Assembly: GCF_000002995.4 (NCBI RefSeq) | Contig: NW_025062477.1 | Location: 5,490,649 to 5,554,648, forward strand | Direction: 5' to 3' | DNA length: 64,000 nt | DNA from: Brugia malayi | Taxonomy: Eukaryota > Nematoda > Chromadorea > Rhabditida > Onchocercidae | Shown here: in pieces, positions 24,775-37,757 of the stretch | How the letters are laid out: every line of letters starts with the position of its first letter | Position numbering within the stretch: position 1 is the first letter of the stretch | Position numbers and translations under genes: made by a program | Notes under the pieces: generated by a model | Database searches by the model: none | Seen by the model: the letters and a program-made list of their open reading frames with translations, nothing else | Told to the model about the DNA's origin: nothing

Positions 24775-27700
24775 CTACAAGTTGGCGTACTCCAGATGAC
24801 CTCTTGCAAATGGCAAGAAAATTTCGAGATCTTCCTGATAATCGCAGTCAAGCTTGCAAAGTTCACTATATGGCGATGGTTTGTATGGTAGTAAGTCGAA
24901 GCATGGATGTATTACTCGTTTTTCGGCTTTTCTTAAAACAATTTGTACATTCAGAATTCTGACAAAACTGCAACGATAAACCCAAGAAATCTGCATTTAA
25001 AAAACTGAAAAATAAAAAATTTTTAAAGAAAACTAGAAAATGGTCAAAATTATTTAATTATGAAAGTCTAGCGCGAATAAAACTCACAACCGTTCGAGGA
25101 CGTCGGTAACTGATTCGTTATTCTCGAAAAAAATGTTCGTTTTATACGGTAAAGATCGCTTACAGGAAAGGCGACGAATATTCACAAGCATACCGGTTGG
25201 TAAAATACTGCGTAGAATATTCGTTTCGGATCGATGTGGATAATACTGTGTGGAGGTTGGCAGGCAACAGAGATACATCTAAAACAGGTTAGGGATGACA
25301 AGTTTGAAGCAGAAAGCAATCGATTTTTCATCCTGTGTATCGAGTCTTCGAACAAGTTCAAAATGTACCTACTACTCAAGAATGATATTAAACGTTTAAT
25401 TATTAAATTGTCAACAACAATGCAAACGTCCCATCACTTGCTAAATCCATTGGTCTGACTTCAGTGTTTCGAATCCAGAGGATAATATCAAACACTAAGG
25501 GTAATGTCTGACACCGAAGGTGATTCGACTGCTGCGCCAATTGGCACAACCTACTCTACCTCTGATTATGCATACACTCCTGATGAATTAATGACATCAG
25601 AGCGCCAAGAATCGAGGCCAGATTGGAACTCTACGGGTTTCCGTGTGATATGGGACCACTTATCACTGCGCCAACGCTACTAACTCAAAGTTGCCCAGTG
25701 AATTTTCCACATCGAATCTATATCACTCATAGAGCTGACGAAATTATGGAAGCTAAATTTTCAGTCAGAAGTTAAAATGTTGGAGATATTTATTTAAATA
25801 GACATTCACTAAGTTATGAACTGTAAACTTCTTAAGGTTGTTGTATTAATTGTTTACATTCCTTAGTAACCTCAACGAAACTATATAAGCTCAAGTAAAA
25901 TGTGATAAGCTTATTGAGACTAGTTCAACCAGCACATTGATGATAAAGATTAATTTTGCTGATTTATCAAAAGACTGGCGGATATTTTATTAAATGTGTG
26001 AGATTCAATAACAAAACGTTTAACTTACAAGTGGTGTTTCTGAGAATTCTTTTGTAAGAAAACGTAAACTACCAGACAGGCAATCCAATTTCGACAAATT
26101 CTTCTTCCATCCATGATCGGCGCTACGTAGCCACAATGTTTGATCTCCAACTTCTGCCACTATGACTCTACAGGGATTGCAATTGGAAATGTCCGAATAA
26201 GCACAAGCTAATGCCGGCATCAAGTATTTTTGAGGAACAATTTTTAGCTCAGACCACTGAAACGAAAGTTTGATTACATACTAATGGACAAGCAAGATAA
26301 AGGGAAAGAAAAAAAAAAGACAAAGAAGAAAACGGCACAAACAGAATATGTTTCCTAAAGGAACCCATGTAATAGACTAAAGAAATTTAATTAATTAAAG
26401 AAACAATATTGAATAATTCAAAATTCAATCAATTCATTAGAATGAAAAAATTCTATCAGTTACAGAGAATTTGTTGAATAACACCAACTAAATCTACTTA
26501 AAAGTTCAGGAAATTATTAAGATATAATTTTAGCGGGATGTGACAGTTGAATAATAGAATAGTTTAAAAAATTTTTTGAACTTGAGCAAGTAAATAAAAA
26601 ATAAGAACTAAAGATACTTAAATAAAACCTTATTCAACAATTGTTTTTCCAATTTCTCGATTGTATCTTTGTGATATTTGCTATGTAAATAAATGAAACG
26701 ACTATTTTCGATATGAGCAATATAAAGTGGTTCATCATCGATAGGCTTTTGTAATCTAGAAATTTGATAAGTTATTACTTTTTCTCGGTCATTTTAATTC
26801 ATTCTTTCTTAAAATTTCAATTTCTTCCATTTCAATTCATTCTTTCTTAATAACATTTCAATTTCTTTCATGCCTATGTATCAAAATTATTTCAATTGAA
26901 ATTTGTTACCATTATTCTCTTAATGATGTAATGAAACTACCTTTCCAAATGCAACACATGTGTAGGTTGTAAGCATTCACCTTCGGAACCTTCCTCACTT
27001 GTACAATCATTTGAAAAATCATTGTTCTACAATTAAATTTTTAAATTTCTAACTCCATTTTTTTGGTTGCCGTAACATGTCGCCAAAGTTTTGCCAAAGC
27101 TTATTGATTTACAATAAGTAAAGAAGACAAATAATAGGATAAACAATGCACAAGTAAGAAAAAAAGTTGGTAGTTTCTAAGAGATGCAAAAGTTTAACTT
27201 CACTAATACTAGTTATACATACTTACTATTAAGTAAAAAAGAAAACATTTGAGTGCTCCGAATAAATTTATAGTAAATTAAAATAAAAACGAAGCATAGC
27301 ATCTCAAATGAATTCGTCATCAAATGGCAATCAGTACAGCTGTGTTTATACGACCGAATCATTAAAAACTTCATTTGCAGAATTTTTGACATCGTAGATT
27401 TTTTAGAAGTGCAATTAGAAATTTTTTAGAAACATACAAAATAAATATCATATCAAATAATAATAATAAACGGTACATACCATTCGAGCCAATTTTTGCT
27501 TCCATCGCCTCTCTCGTGCTGCTTTATGTTTGGCATGCTCTTTACAACGATAAAATGGTTTACCAAGATTTTTGTCATGTACCGTTGGATGGTATAAATT
27601 GACGAGAAATGGTATGGAGGATACATCAGCGAGTTCTACTCGAACAACATCACCACAAGATTTAATTAAATTTTGAAATGCATTCACTTTTTCCATTGTT

Positions 27701-29253
27701 AGATCGTTCATGTCGACGTCTGTTGAAATAGTTGCATCCTCATTCATATTTTTTCAATAAAAATACAAAAATTATTCTTTCTTGCCATAATTTGTACGCT
27801 TAGGTATGCTATTCATTAGCTTCTATTCTCTATTGGCATAATTACATGCAAATTAGGTTAATCTTTAACATGAAAAAAAAAAAAACCTCGCAATATTAGA
27901 TATTAAGAATTGATACTCAATTTTGCTGAAGTTTCCGTTTAAAGCATCGAATCTAATCTACTTCAGTATAGCTAGCTAATTTCTAAAATCACACCTTTCA
28001 TACGACAACGCAAAGCAAGCGGAGGCAAACGTCCAAAAACCTTTAGAAGAGGCCGAATATTCTCTATGTTGACAATATTGTCGTTACCAATATCCACAAG
28101 ATCTACTATTACATCATTTCCTTTACTAAATTTCAAGATCCTTGCCCGTAACCATTTCCAGTCATCGATCAACACTGCACACGGTGCACCAATACACATT
28201 TAAAAATAAATTGAAATTGTAATAATCTCTCGAACTTTTACCTACATCATTATCAACATTTTCATATGCACTTTATTAGCAACCTAAATTTTCGGGAAAA
28301 AGATCATGCCTGATCACTTGAAACATCAAATTCGTTCTCTGCACTGTATACAGTCTGAATTTGACGATATAATTGCTCGCGGACTCGATCTAATGACTTC
28401 AGCTGCAATGAAATTTCTACATTTATTACCACAGTATGTTTTCCATTTTTTTGTAATGATATGCTCAAACGATTACCTTAAATGAGCCTTAAAATATAAA
28501 TTGCTAAAATTAATTCATTTTCTAGCTAGGTTAACGTTGATATCCAATAAACATATATCGCAAAATTTTTGATTGTTTAGAAAAATTCGAAAACAATATT
28601 GAAAAAAATGGTGCAAAATCAACTAAATTTTTATCAGATCTAGATACATGAAAGAGCGAATTGACATACTTGAATGCTGAAATCATAGGGTGAAAATGAA
28701 TTCGGTAAATGTGCATAGAAAACGGGAAGTGTAGCAGATGGAAGCATTGCAGGTGCATTAGCAGTTGTAGCAATGTTGTAGTAATAGTAAGCAATCACTT
28801 GTGGTTCGACATATTTCCAGCAATACTGTGGAAAAGCTTCAGCCATATCTAATAAATTTGCAACATTATATGAAATAGAAGTTTTGCAATGTTTTTGATT
28901 GAATAGAAGAGTAGAATTAGCCAAAATTTAAGCAATCCATTCATTAAAATACGAATTTATCAATTTATTTACAGTTTCATTAATAAGGACAATTCGCAGT
29001 TAAAATACGCACTAACGGAAAATTTCTGACCATTAATATCTCAATAGAACCATCACTATGAAAAGCACATACATCGTAATTGCCATTCTGGTTCACCCGG
29101 AACTTCGACCAAATCTCGGCATTCACTCCATTTTACTTCTTTCTTCTTACTTATTAAAAATTCTGAGTTGAAGTCACTTGATCCATTGGATGAAAAATCT
29201 CTTCCAGAAGTTGACGTAATTTGAGAAATGTCCACAGTACTAAAATCAGCCAT
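24775..29253 (-). CDS. Protein with two extended Tudor domains
   Basis: Proteins of this class usually bind methylarginine-bearing Argonaute/PIWI partners in germ granules and small-RNA pathways. Exons on the minus strand: 29073-29253, 28670-28848, 28310-28402, 27995-28199, 27481-27719, 26941-27026, 26629-26755, 26029-26256, 25091-25278, 24775-24967, giving 572 residues. The first extended Tudor runs from about SFSPYDFSIQL (exon 2/3) through CIGAPCAVLIDDWKWLRARI, VDLVDIGND and LPPLALRCRM. The second starts near DEPLYIAHIENSRF and includes PCRVIVAEVGDQTLWLRSAD. A basic helical linker (KHKAARERRWKQKL) separates them. The start follows TTGCAG by 14 nt. The exon 3/4 intron (28200-28309) has a GC donor and no AG acceptor, so that junction is uncertain although the Tudor fold demands it. 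Cage aromatics look degraded. The family member could not be named. Confidence 0.85.
25504..25683 (+). CDS. Possible 59-codon open frame inside a Tudor-gene intron
   Basis: An uninterrupted ATG-to-TAA frame of 59 codons lies on the strand opposite to the Tudor gene, in the 750-bp intron between its exons 8 and 9. It is less AT-rich than any intron nearby and its composition looks coding: an acidic, Ser/Thr-rich start, then SRPDWNSTGFRVIWDHL near the end. No partner exons, signal peptide or known domain were found. It could be a small gene, a terminal exon remnant of another gene, or chance. Confidence 0.3.
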   Translation: MSDTEGDSTAAPIGTTYSTSDYAYTPDELMTSERQESRPDWNSTGFRVIWDHLSLRQRY

Positions 29254-30059
29254 TCTCGACAAGTAGTCTGCAATGATAACCTTAGCAATCTTTATACTTA
29301 TCAAAAAATTCAATGAGCTACTACCCAAAAGTTCAATATTTTGCAGACATCGGCTGAAACAACAGTTTCCAAATATCCTAGAACAAGAAACCAGAATTGG
29401 ACATCATAAATGACTATAGCCCGTAATTACTGGAGGGAAAACTCTTCAGTCACACCAAGCCTTCATAACCAGTCGTAATAAGCGCAATACTACTACCCTC
29501 ATTTATCAATCATCACCAGAAACTCATTCATTATCGCTTTCTCTCTACTTGCTCTACTTTTTTCTCATCGTCTCTTTTCATGCTTATTATTTTTTAACTA
29601 TTTGCCGCAAAGTATTGTGGATATCCATGCATACACATATAAAACTAATGAAATTTAATTTATTTCGAAAATATTAGATAATACAAGGAAAAAAACGAAA
29701 AGTAATATCACATCGAATAGATGGCAAATTATTACAAAACTGTACACAAAGAAACTGTATGGTCATTCAATGCAGGAAAAAGATTCCCGTCTGATAACAA
29801 GAAACAATCCTGAGTAATTCTTATTCCCTGGATAATATTTTCAGCCTACATAAGCAACTTTCTTCCTCTATACCTCTCAATTGTTCTTTTTGAACAGTTA
29901 CAATAATAAACACTCCTCCAGAATTACTTCTTACTACTCGGTTTTCAATATATTAGAAGCTTCAAAAGGGAGAATTCAGAGACCAGACTTACTAATTCCT
30001 TACATAAAGGATGAAAATAATATAATACTTGGAGAAACAGATATTTGCAGATGATAGCT
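29254..30059. other. Intergenic between two minus-strand genes
   Basis: This 806-bp gap holds the 5' flank of the Tudor gene and the 3' flank of the Cys4 protein gene. No gene seen. Confidence 0.5.
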
Positions 30060-33000
30060 TCATAATGAATGACCATTGAAACTGGTATCAAAAAATGAAT
30101 CCAATTGTTGCATTTCATCATTTTCGTATTCCTCAAATGCACTTTCAAAATCGACATATTCGATACGTGATGTTGATGCTTCCAAATGCTGAAAAACAAA
30201 AATCGCACCGCATCTAAACTGCGTACTTCATAGCAATAGCTCCTAATCGTCGGTAAGAGTGCATCAAAAAAGAAAAAAAAAGTCAGATTCTTTTCCTCCT
30301 CTTCGGTATTTATCGCAATTAACTAAATAAAAGGTATGAGACTAGCTAGATTTTTCAAATTCATTATTTATCAAAAAACATTCAATTGGCAGACCACACT
30401 TTTGTAACAGTATTGTAACTTCTAATAAAAATTTGATATTCCAAAATATCAAAATGTTTTTATGCATACAAATCTTCACCAAAATATTAAAAAAGCTACA
30501 ACTTACTTCAGGCATATGCGACTGCTGCATTGAAGATTGCTGAAGAACAACATCGGTTGAGTTTTCTTCATGTACATAATTTTTAAATTTTCGATGTACT
30601 AGTGCATCAACTTCTGGATCATTGAATGATGGAATAAATGGCGCTTTTGGTTCACGTTTTTTTCCGGTTTTAATATTACTTTCATACTCAGATACAGGAA
30701 ATGAATGTAAACTTTCCGATTGATTTGATATTGATGCCTGCTCACCTACAAACTATAGAAAATATTAACTGCCTTTAAACCTTTCCGAAATTTTTCAGCC
30801 GCATTCTAATTTTCATTTATTTAATCTAAATGATTGTCATTCGTTTTACCCATTATAAAGTTAGGATTTTGATGGAAATACAAGACTTTTAAACTGACTG
30901 TTGAGATGCTGAATTTGGCCTGGATACAATAAAAGAGGTCAAATCAAGTCCAAGTATTAGATTATAAAATTCCAAACATAGAGCAACTAGAAGAACTTGA
31001 GAAATTTAGTAGAAAATCTGATATAAAGACAAATTTACCGCCTTCGCTCGATTGAATATATTCCATTGAAACAGATTCACAAATTCCTTGTGACACAAGT
31101 GGAGCAGAGGCAATATGCTGCATCTTATTACTTATTTCATCATCTTGATTATTTCCTACTTTTGAGCATGGTAATATGTTGTCCAGCTGTAATTATGTAA
31201 TATCACCATAATAAATACGAGACCACGCGACTAACTTATTGAGATTCATTGAATTTATAAATCACAAAAAACAGCAACATCGAAAGAAGAGAGTATACCT
31301 CCAAACATACCTATTTGAACATTGAAAAAAGAGAAAACGACACTCACATCTTTAATACCAAGGCGATGAGCAATCTGAACACGTAGTGCATCCGGATCAA
31401 TGGCCTTCTTGAGCATTTCCAAATCTAGCATATCTTCTCGGCCGGACAACCTCTGCTGCATACGTCGCACAAGACGTTGTTGCTTTACTGGTATTGATGG
31501 GACAAATTTCATAATTTTGCGTTTGCATAGTTCGGATCCAAAAGCATCCAGATATTCGGCACGATTGTATCGTAAGTTGTACGCCGTTACCTGTTTACAT
31601 AAGCATATTCTTGGCTGGATTTGACAGAAAAAGTAGCAACTGTTTTTTTTTAAAAAAAAAAAACTAATACTGCTAAAACTGAAGGCATAGAAAAACGGAA
31701 GATTTGGAGCCGATTTTTTTTTCAAACTACAACTTCACCGAGATAACATCTGCAATATAAAAATTACAAAAGCATCTAGATTTGTACGACCGCCAAAATG
31801 CACAGGTCGACGCCAATTCAGTGAATCGAATATTTCATTTGAGATCATATCAGGATGAAACTTTGAAGGAGAACCTTTTCTGAAAAAATGTAATTTAAAC
31901 AATAAAACGGCTATATCTGCAGTAACGGCGGGACAGAATTATAAGTACTATTATTGCATTCACTAACAATACAGTGCATTTAAAAAAGGAAAGTGTTATA
32001 CCTATGTTTTAAAGAATATGATAAAGAAACAAGAAATAAAATAGAAATTCTGCAGCATGCAATACATAAATAATATGATTTACATTATAATTGATTCATC
32101 CTTGAGATATGTAGAGGAAGTGGTAACTTAACTTTGACAATGTAAAATCTTATTAGTTCAAATTAGGAAAAATATGAAGGACATTCGTGAGAAATATGAC
32201 CAGTAACAACTGTTAATACTATTATTTCTATACCTTTCCTACTTTGGTAACAAAATATTTTATCCCTTGAAATTTAAAGAACACTTACAGAATGGATATT
32301 CGAGGAGCAAGACTTGTTTCTTCCGGACCTTTAATACTTTTTAGGGACTGCTTTAAGGCCATTTCTACATCGGCAATGCATTTCTGATCTGCCGGAAGAT
32401 TCCTCGGCAAAGTAGGTCGAGCCGCACTATCAGACCGCCGTTTCCGGAATGATGGTTGTGTCTCCAAACCCGTAGTCATTTCATTAGAAATTCTATGGAA
32501 TGTTTCTGAATTATTTTTTTCAAAATAAGATGTATGTGTGTCAACAGTTTGTTGCAGACGGTCATTTATTATTGACTGCTGTTTCTGGATGTTTGTCTTA
32601 GACCAATTCTTCAAATAATTCTGAGCTGCAGCAGATGACTTTAAATTATTAACACCTTTCAACAATTCTTCAAGTGTCAAATCACCAAAGTCTTTTTTTG
32701 CTTCCTCCAAGGAAATTATATTCAACAAATGATGTTGCTTTTGTCCCATGCACAGCGATGTAGACACTGCTTCATTTGTGACGAAATTAAGTTCCAGAGC
32801 TACTCTAACTACTAATTCCTTCATTAAAGAGGCGACCACGTAGTCATCGTCAACAACCTCCGAGTCCGATCGTTGTTGCTTTTGTTTTTGGAAAACTTCC
32901 CATATTTGAGCAATATTTACAGATTCTAGCACTCCCGTCTTCACCCATGGTGCCACGAGCGATATCCGGTCTGAAGAACTGCTAGTTGCTGATACAGTGT

Positions 33001-34847
33001 CATCAAAAGTTGCTTCATCAAACCTTTCCTCGAAACCAGCATTTTGTTTTTGCTTTCTTGTAATTTTTGTCGCTATTTCAGAATTACACTGAACTTTTTT
33101 TAAATCTTCATCAGTATGCACGACGTCATTTCGAGATGCTGACCGCAAAACTTCCAGAATAACAGTGCTATTATCTGAATGTATCTCCTGTTTATCTGAA
33201 CTCTCCTGTGAATTTCTCCCTTCCAATTGTTCTCGTTGTTGCAGGACTGCTGAATCTGATTGTGAACAAAAATGAACGACAGAATCTGTGAATGAATCCA
33301 AAGGAAAATCCATAGTAACAACTCTAGAATCCCAGGACTCTGGAATTAGGCTCATCTCGCACAACCTCGAGTTGCACACCATGCCTTTTGCTTCCACGTT
33401 ACCCGAGTTTTCCCAGTTGTAATATTTTTGATCTGGAGCAATAGGCTGACCATTTGAAGAGGGCGTGTGGGTGTCCTCAACCAATCCGAGGCTTTCTTCT
33501 ATATCTTCATCTATTTGAACCTGTCGAATCGGAATATCAGATTCCCAAATTCCCGTTTCATTTGGAACACTCTTAAACAAAATAACATCAGATGAATAAT
33601 TAAAAAAGATTTGCAAACAATAATAGAAAATTACTAACAGGATTTATTCCATCTGAGAGGAGAGGTGCACTAAGAAACGAGTCTCGACTGCATTCCTCAT
33701 TTTCCGCAAATACACTTTCAGGTCTTACTGAACTGCCTCGTGTTGCATGACCCGAAGATGGCGTGACTGTACCAGAATTATTCTGAAAATGAGGCACAGT
33801 AACATGTTTCTTACTTGACTCAATTTACAAATGCAAGAAAAAAAAAAAAGGAACCTTTTTGGCACTACCGATATCTCCCTGATTCAGTTTATCCCGAAAA
33901 ACATTTGGATAGAGGTACCATAAACGTTGTGGCAATAAGTGAATATTTGGCAAAGGAATATAGCCCGTTCTCATCTGCTCCTCTGTTCTCCTTGTCCAAA
34001 AAACCTCCCTCGGCACCCATAATGGAAAATAACAGCTCTGAAATAAGTCGTTTCCGTTAAATTCAGAAGTGTTTTAAATATTTTTAAGATAGTTTCCACA
34101 GAAACAAATGAATAACACACATGTGATATAGTAGGAATGGAATGCAACCAGCTTAATTTATGTGCTTCAAGAACTTCCTACTGGACTAAAATTTACATCA
34201 TTTGTATTCAAATCTGAAGTTGAATAACGCTTTAAACTACATTTTTCTTCACCAACGTGTGATAATGCATACTGATAAAGAAATAAGAAATTTAGGAATT
34301 TTAAAGTGTGGAACTAAAACCAATTTTAACAATAAAACCAGAAACTTAATTTCTTAGTCATTGTTTGTTCCTTTTTTAAAGCCATCTAACAACATCTCCA
34401 GTGTTTCATTTCAAACAAAAATAAAAAAAACCAACAGACCTGATTTTTTATGCCTCGACAAGTCCACCATATTCTTTGATACGTTTGACCATTTTCTTGG
34501 TAGACGTCAAGTTCGAGAGCTTCCAGTCGTTCCGGACATTTAGGGCATTGCAGTACATCGAAATCATAAACCTGGTTTCTTATTAATGAATATCAAACCA
34601 AAACAACTAAATGAGGTACAAAAATCAGTAAGGTGTTCAAAACACGAACTGGCAAAAAATTGTTAAAACCCAAATGCAAATTCAGTGATCAAAAAACAAA
34701 TTAAAAGGTTATTTCACCAAAGTAAAAGAGAGAGGTTTTAAAAAAAAGATTGATTCTTACACGGTTTTTATCGCGTAACTGATAGAAAAGTGATGTAGTG
34801 ATATCGTCCAAATTCGAAGGAGCAGCAGTAACTGGTGAAGAAGTCAT
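30060..34847 (-). CDS. Unrecognised ~900-residue protein with N-terminal Cys4 module
   Basis: Ten exons on the minus strand: 34761-34847, 34440-34571, 33855-34037, 33639-33782, 32289-33571, 31768-31879, 31348-31590 (or to 31614), 31039-31186, 30507-30745, 30060-30188, giving 899 (or 907) residues. Residues 39-75 contain CPKC, then WWTC, then SCYFPLW, a plausible Cys4 zinc-binding module, followed by an aromatic, basic block (PREVFWTRRTEEQ, QRLWYLYPNVFRDK). Residues 135-610 are mostly disordered, acidic and Ser-rich. A second conserved-looking block covers about 610-728 (SLNWRRPVHFGGRT, YNLRYNRAEYLDAFG, KIMKFVPSIPVKQQRLVRR). The C-terminus has PFIPSFNDPEVDALVHRKF and an acidic end. The layout suggests a nuclear or RNA-associated scaffold, but I do not recognise the family. 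The start has no strong acceptor beside it. Confidence 0.75.
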
Positions 34848-37757
34848 AGTTGTACCTCAGATGTCCTCCCTTAATCAGTCATTTGCGAAGAAAGACAATA
34901 ACATCACAAAATCATCGACAGGAGGATCATCGGACAACTTTCTCCCAAAAATTGCTGCACTAAGAATGTATTCATCATTGCCGCTTAGTAAAGCGACTCT
35001 GGTTAACTATTCAAAAAAAAAAAAAAAAAAAAAAAAAACTAGTGATGAAATTCATTCTATAAAAATCAACAGATTTTTCCCTAGAATCTAAGTAACTTGG
35101 TGTGCATTTTTCTAGAATCCTTCAAAAGAACCGAGATAACAGTAAGTGTCAAGTGGTTAAAATTATCAATGCGTTGTAAGCATATTTTGGCAACACCGGT
35201 AGTTATTACAGCAGTATTTGGTACAGTTATTACTAAGAAAGCTTAAAATTTAATATTTAAAAGAATGTATCGAAGTCTTTTGAAGATCTCCTACATCACT
35301 AACATCAAACCCGAACAGAAAAAAATGAATTCCATGAGGAATTAAAATTTTAAAGCAGAAAAGTATTGAATTAGTTATAAGCATACCATTTTCTAATTAG
35401 AAATTTAAAAAATCATTGTGATTCCAATATTCAATACCAGTATTAGCAGTAAGCCACTCCTTATCACTTTCCTATTGCTATCACAAACGATATTAACACT
35501 GAAAATGAAGGCAAATAACAGTAAAATTATTCTAAGATTTTAAGAATAACACAAACGAATAGTATATGTGCATGTGATATTTTAGGATGACTTTAGGAAA
35601 TGTGTGAGTAAAAAATGCTTCCAAAGAACAGAGCAATTCTAAAATAGAGGAAAAAGAAATTTGTTTTCTTTCAAAAGTCATTGGATTATGGAAAAACTTC
35701 TCTTTAAATTCAGTTCGTTTTAAAATATCGAAATTCTTTCATCCTTCTTGCCTTTTATTGAACAATATAACTAACAAAACTGCTAGTTAAAGTAACAGAA
35801 GTCTTAAGACTCCAATTCCCTCAATGAGCTCAAAATTCTTCCGCAGAGTAACTAATATAAGCATTCATTTATAGTCATGAGTGAGACAATATAAATTTCA
35901 TCACCAAAGATTTTGGGTAGTTCGGCAAACTGAGGAAGAGATGGAGTGAGGGAAAAAGGGAAACGAATTCATGATGCTAAAACTATAAATTCCTTGATTT
36001 GGTGCAAAATTCAGATTCAGTAGAATACATTCCGGTATTTCAATGAATTGTTACTCACTGAAATGAATCAGTAGCACAAAGATTAGGGTCAATATTCTAA
36101 TTCAAAAAAAAAATAAGGAAGGCACATCGTGTGAATTACGCAATACGATTAAAAAAAAATGATAGAAAGGATAGAACAGCGGATAGGAAAGGTATCAGAA
36201 AGTATAATACTGATGGATAGAAGAGTAAAGCATCAGTCTTAAATTGATGATTTATACTTGAAGTGAAAAAACACGTGGAAAACATTATAAAAAAATGAAC
36301 ACTACTTCGAAATAGCTATGACGAGACACTGCAACACACGTGACATATTAGTTATAAATGTGAAGCTCACGTCATACACTGACGGACGTCAGTGTAGTAA
36401 CACGCACATCCATGTAACATGTCTTCCGCGCTAGCTATAATAATTCATATGCCAAACGGATCACCGTATGCAATAATTCGGCTTAAGACCTAATGTGTGT
36501 TTGGTAGCGTCCCCCAACCTCAGGAATTAGTCACGGATGTGACCCCAAGCGTCTAGGAGGTATAATAAAAGTCTTTGTAAATTTGATGCTTGAATATTAG
36601 GTAGGTTACAGAGATTGAAAACAATGGATGGATTATTTTCAAGCATTGTGACTCCTAAATAACGATACTTGCATTACATATCTCTTTTACAGGTTTACAA
36701 TCTTGAAAATGTCTCGATTCTGATCTCCCGGCTGTATTACTTAATCTTTACAGCGCATTTGAGAAAAATATGAATTATAGCATTTACCCAATAAAGTATT
36801 CACTTTTCTTTGTCTTCAGCAGAAAAAAAAAAAAAAAAAAAAAACAAATTGTCAGAAATGTAGAAATTCTTGTTTGTACAATGAGATACAAAAGTGATAT
36901 TAGCTAATGTCTTTGGCAAATAAATTCAAAAATAAAGCTCATGCTAAATTCTGTCTCGAACCATTGAGGACTTATTATTCTGAAATATACAATTTGGAAA
37001 AATTATTTGAACATTCGCAGGGTTTAATCTGGTTAATTAATTGCCCGGAAACAAACAGAGACTAATAACAAAAAAATATGAATAGAAGAAAGAAAATAAT
37101 TTGCTAACATATGTCCAGTGTAACTCTTACAAGCTTCTGTGTAAATAGGATTAAGTGTTAATGAAAATTGAATTTAAAGTTCGGAAAAACATCACTGCAA
37201 ATTTCAAATCTCATGAAAATCAAGAATAAAAACCTTCGAAAAACTACATAACTCAACTTATGCAACATAGTGATGTCATATTATCTGATTATTTCATGGA
37301 ACTCGAATCAAATGTCCTCTACTTCAAACTACATAAAATGTTAGCATCAATGGCTAACAATAGTTCTTAAGCCACTATAAGATATAAGAAGCGAAAGTAT
37401 ATGCATAAAGTGAAAACATAAATGAAAAGAAGAACGAAAAGAATTTTAAAAAACTAGTGTGTACAGTACTAAGCAGCACGAGAGTAAATATAAGCGCATG
37501 AGATAAAGATCAAAATTACAAACAGAAAAGTAAGCCTAACAACTGAAATCTAAACTTCTATACATGAGATTTCACTTGGAATTTCCAAACTTCTTTTTCG
37601 ATTTAAAATTTCATTTAGTGAACTTAAGCAGAATTCCCCAGAAATCTCAAAATCGATTGCTTAAAGAAATGATGTAAGAAATGGTAATAAAAAAATTAAC
37701 TATGAAGAAACTATAAAGAAAGTTCCAATTAGCTCTTCTCGCCCTATTCCTCTCTTT
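34848..37757. promoter_or_regulatory. Upstream region of the Cys4 gene with an E-box/ACGTCA cluster
   Basis: No coding exon is visible in this 2.9-kb stretch between two minus-strand genes. Between 36270 and 36400 lie two CACGTG E-boxes (36272, 36337), CACGTCA (36368) and a 10-bp perfect inverted repeat (36375-36396) holding two further TGACG/CGTCA half-sites. The segment 36320-36560 is less AT-rich than its flanks. The assignment as promoter or enhancer is inference. A noncoding RNA is also possible. Confidence 0.4.
36375..36396. repeat. Inverted repeat, 10-bp arms, 2-nt spacer
   Basis: The arms TACACTGACG and CGTCAGTGTA are perfect complements around GA. Each arm carries a CRE-like half-site. 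Confidence 0.9.

Noticed and set aside
24441..24866. 141-codon minus-strand open frame overlapping the Tudor gene's last exon
   Set aside because: It starts with GTG in a shifted frame of a real exon and runs into 3' flank. No domain and no matching splice phase.
25460..25480. TTTCGAATCC resembling a tRNA B box
   Set aside because: No acceptor-stem pairing, A box or anticodon arm could be folded around it.
33815..35091. Plus-strand frames across the 5' exons of the Cys4 protein gene
   Set aside because: They are antisense to well-modelled exons and broken by A runs.
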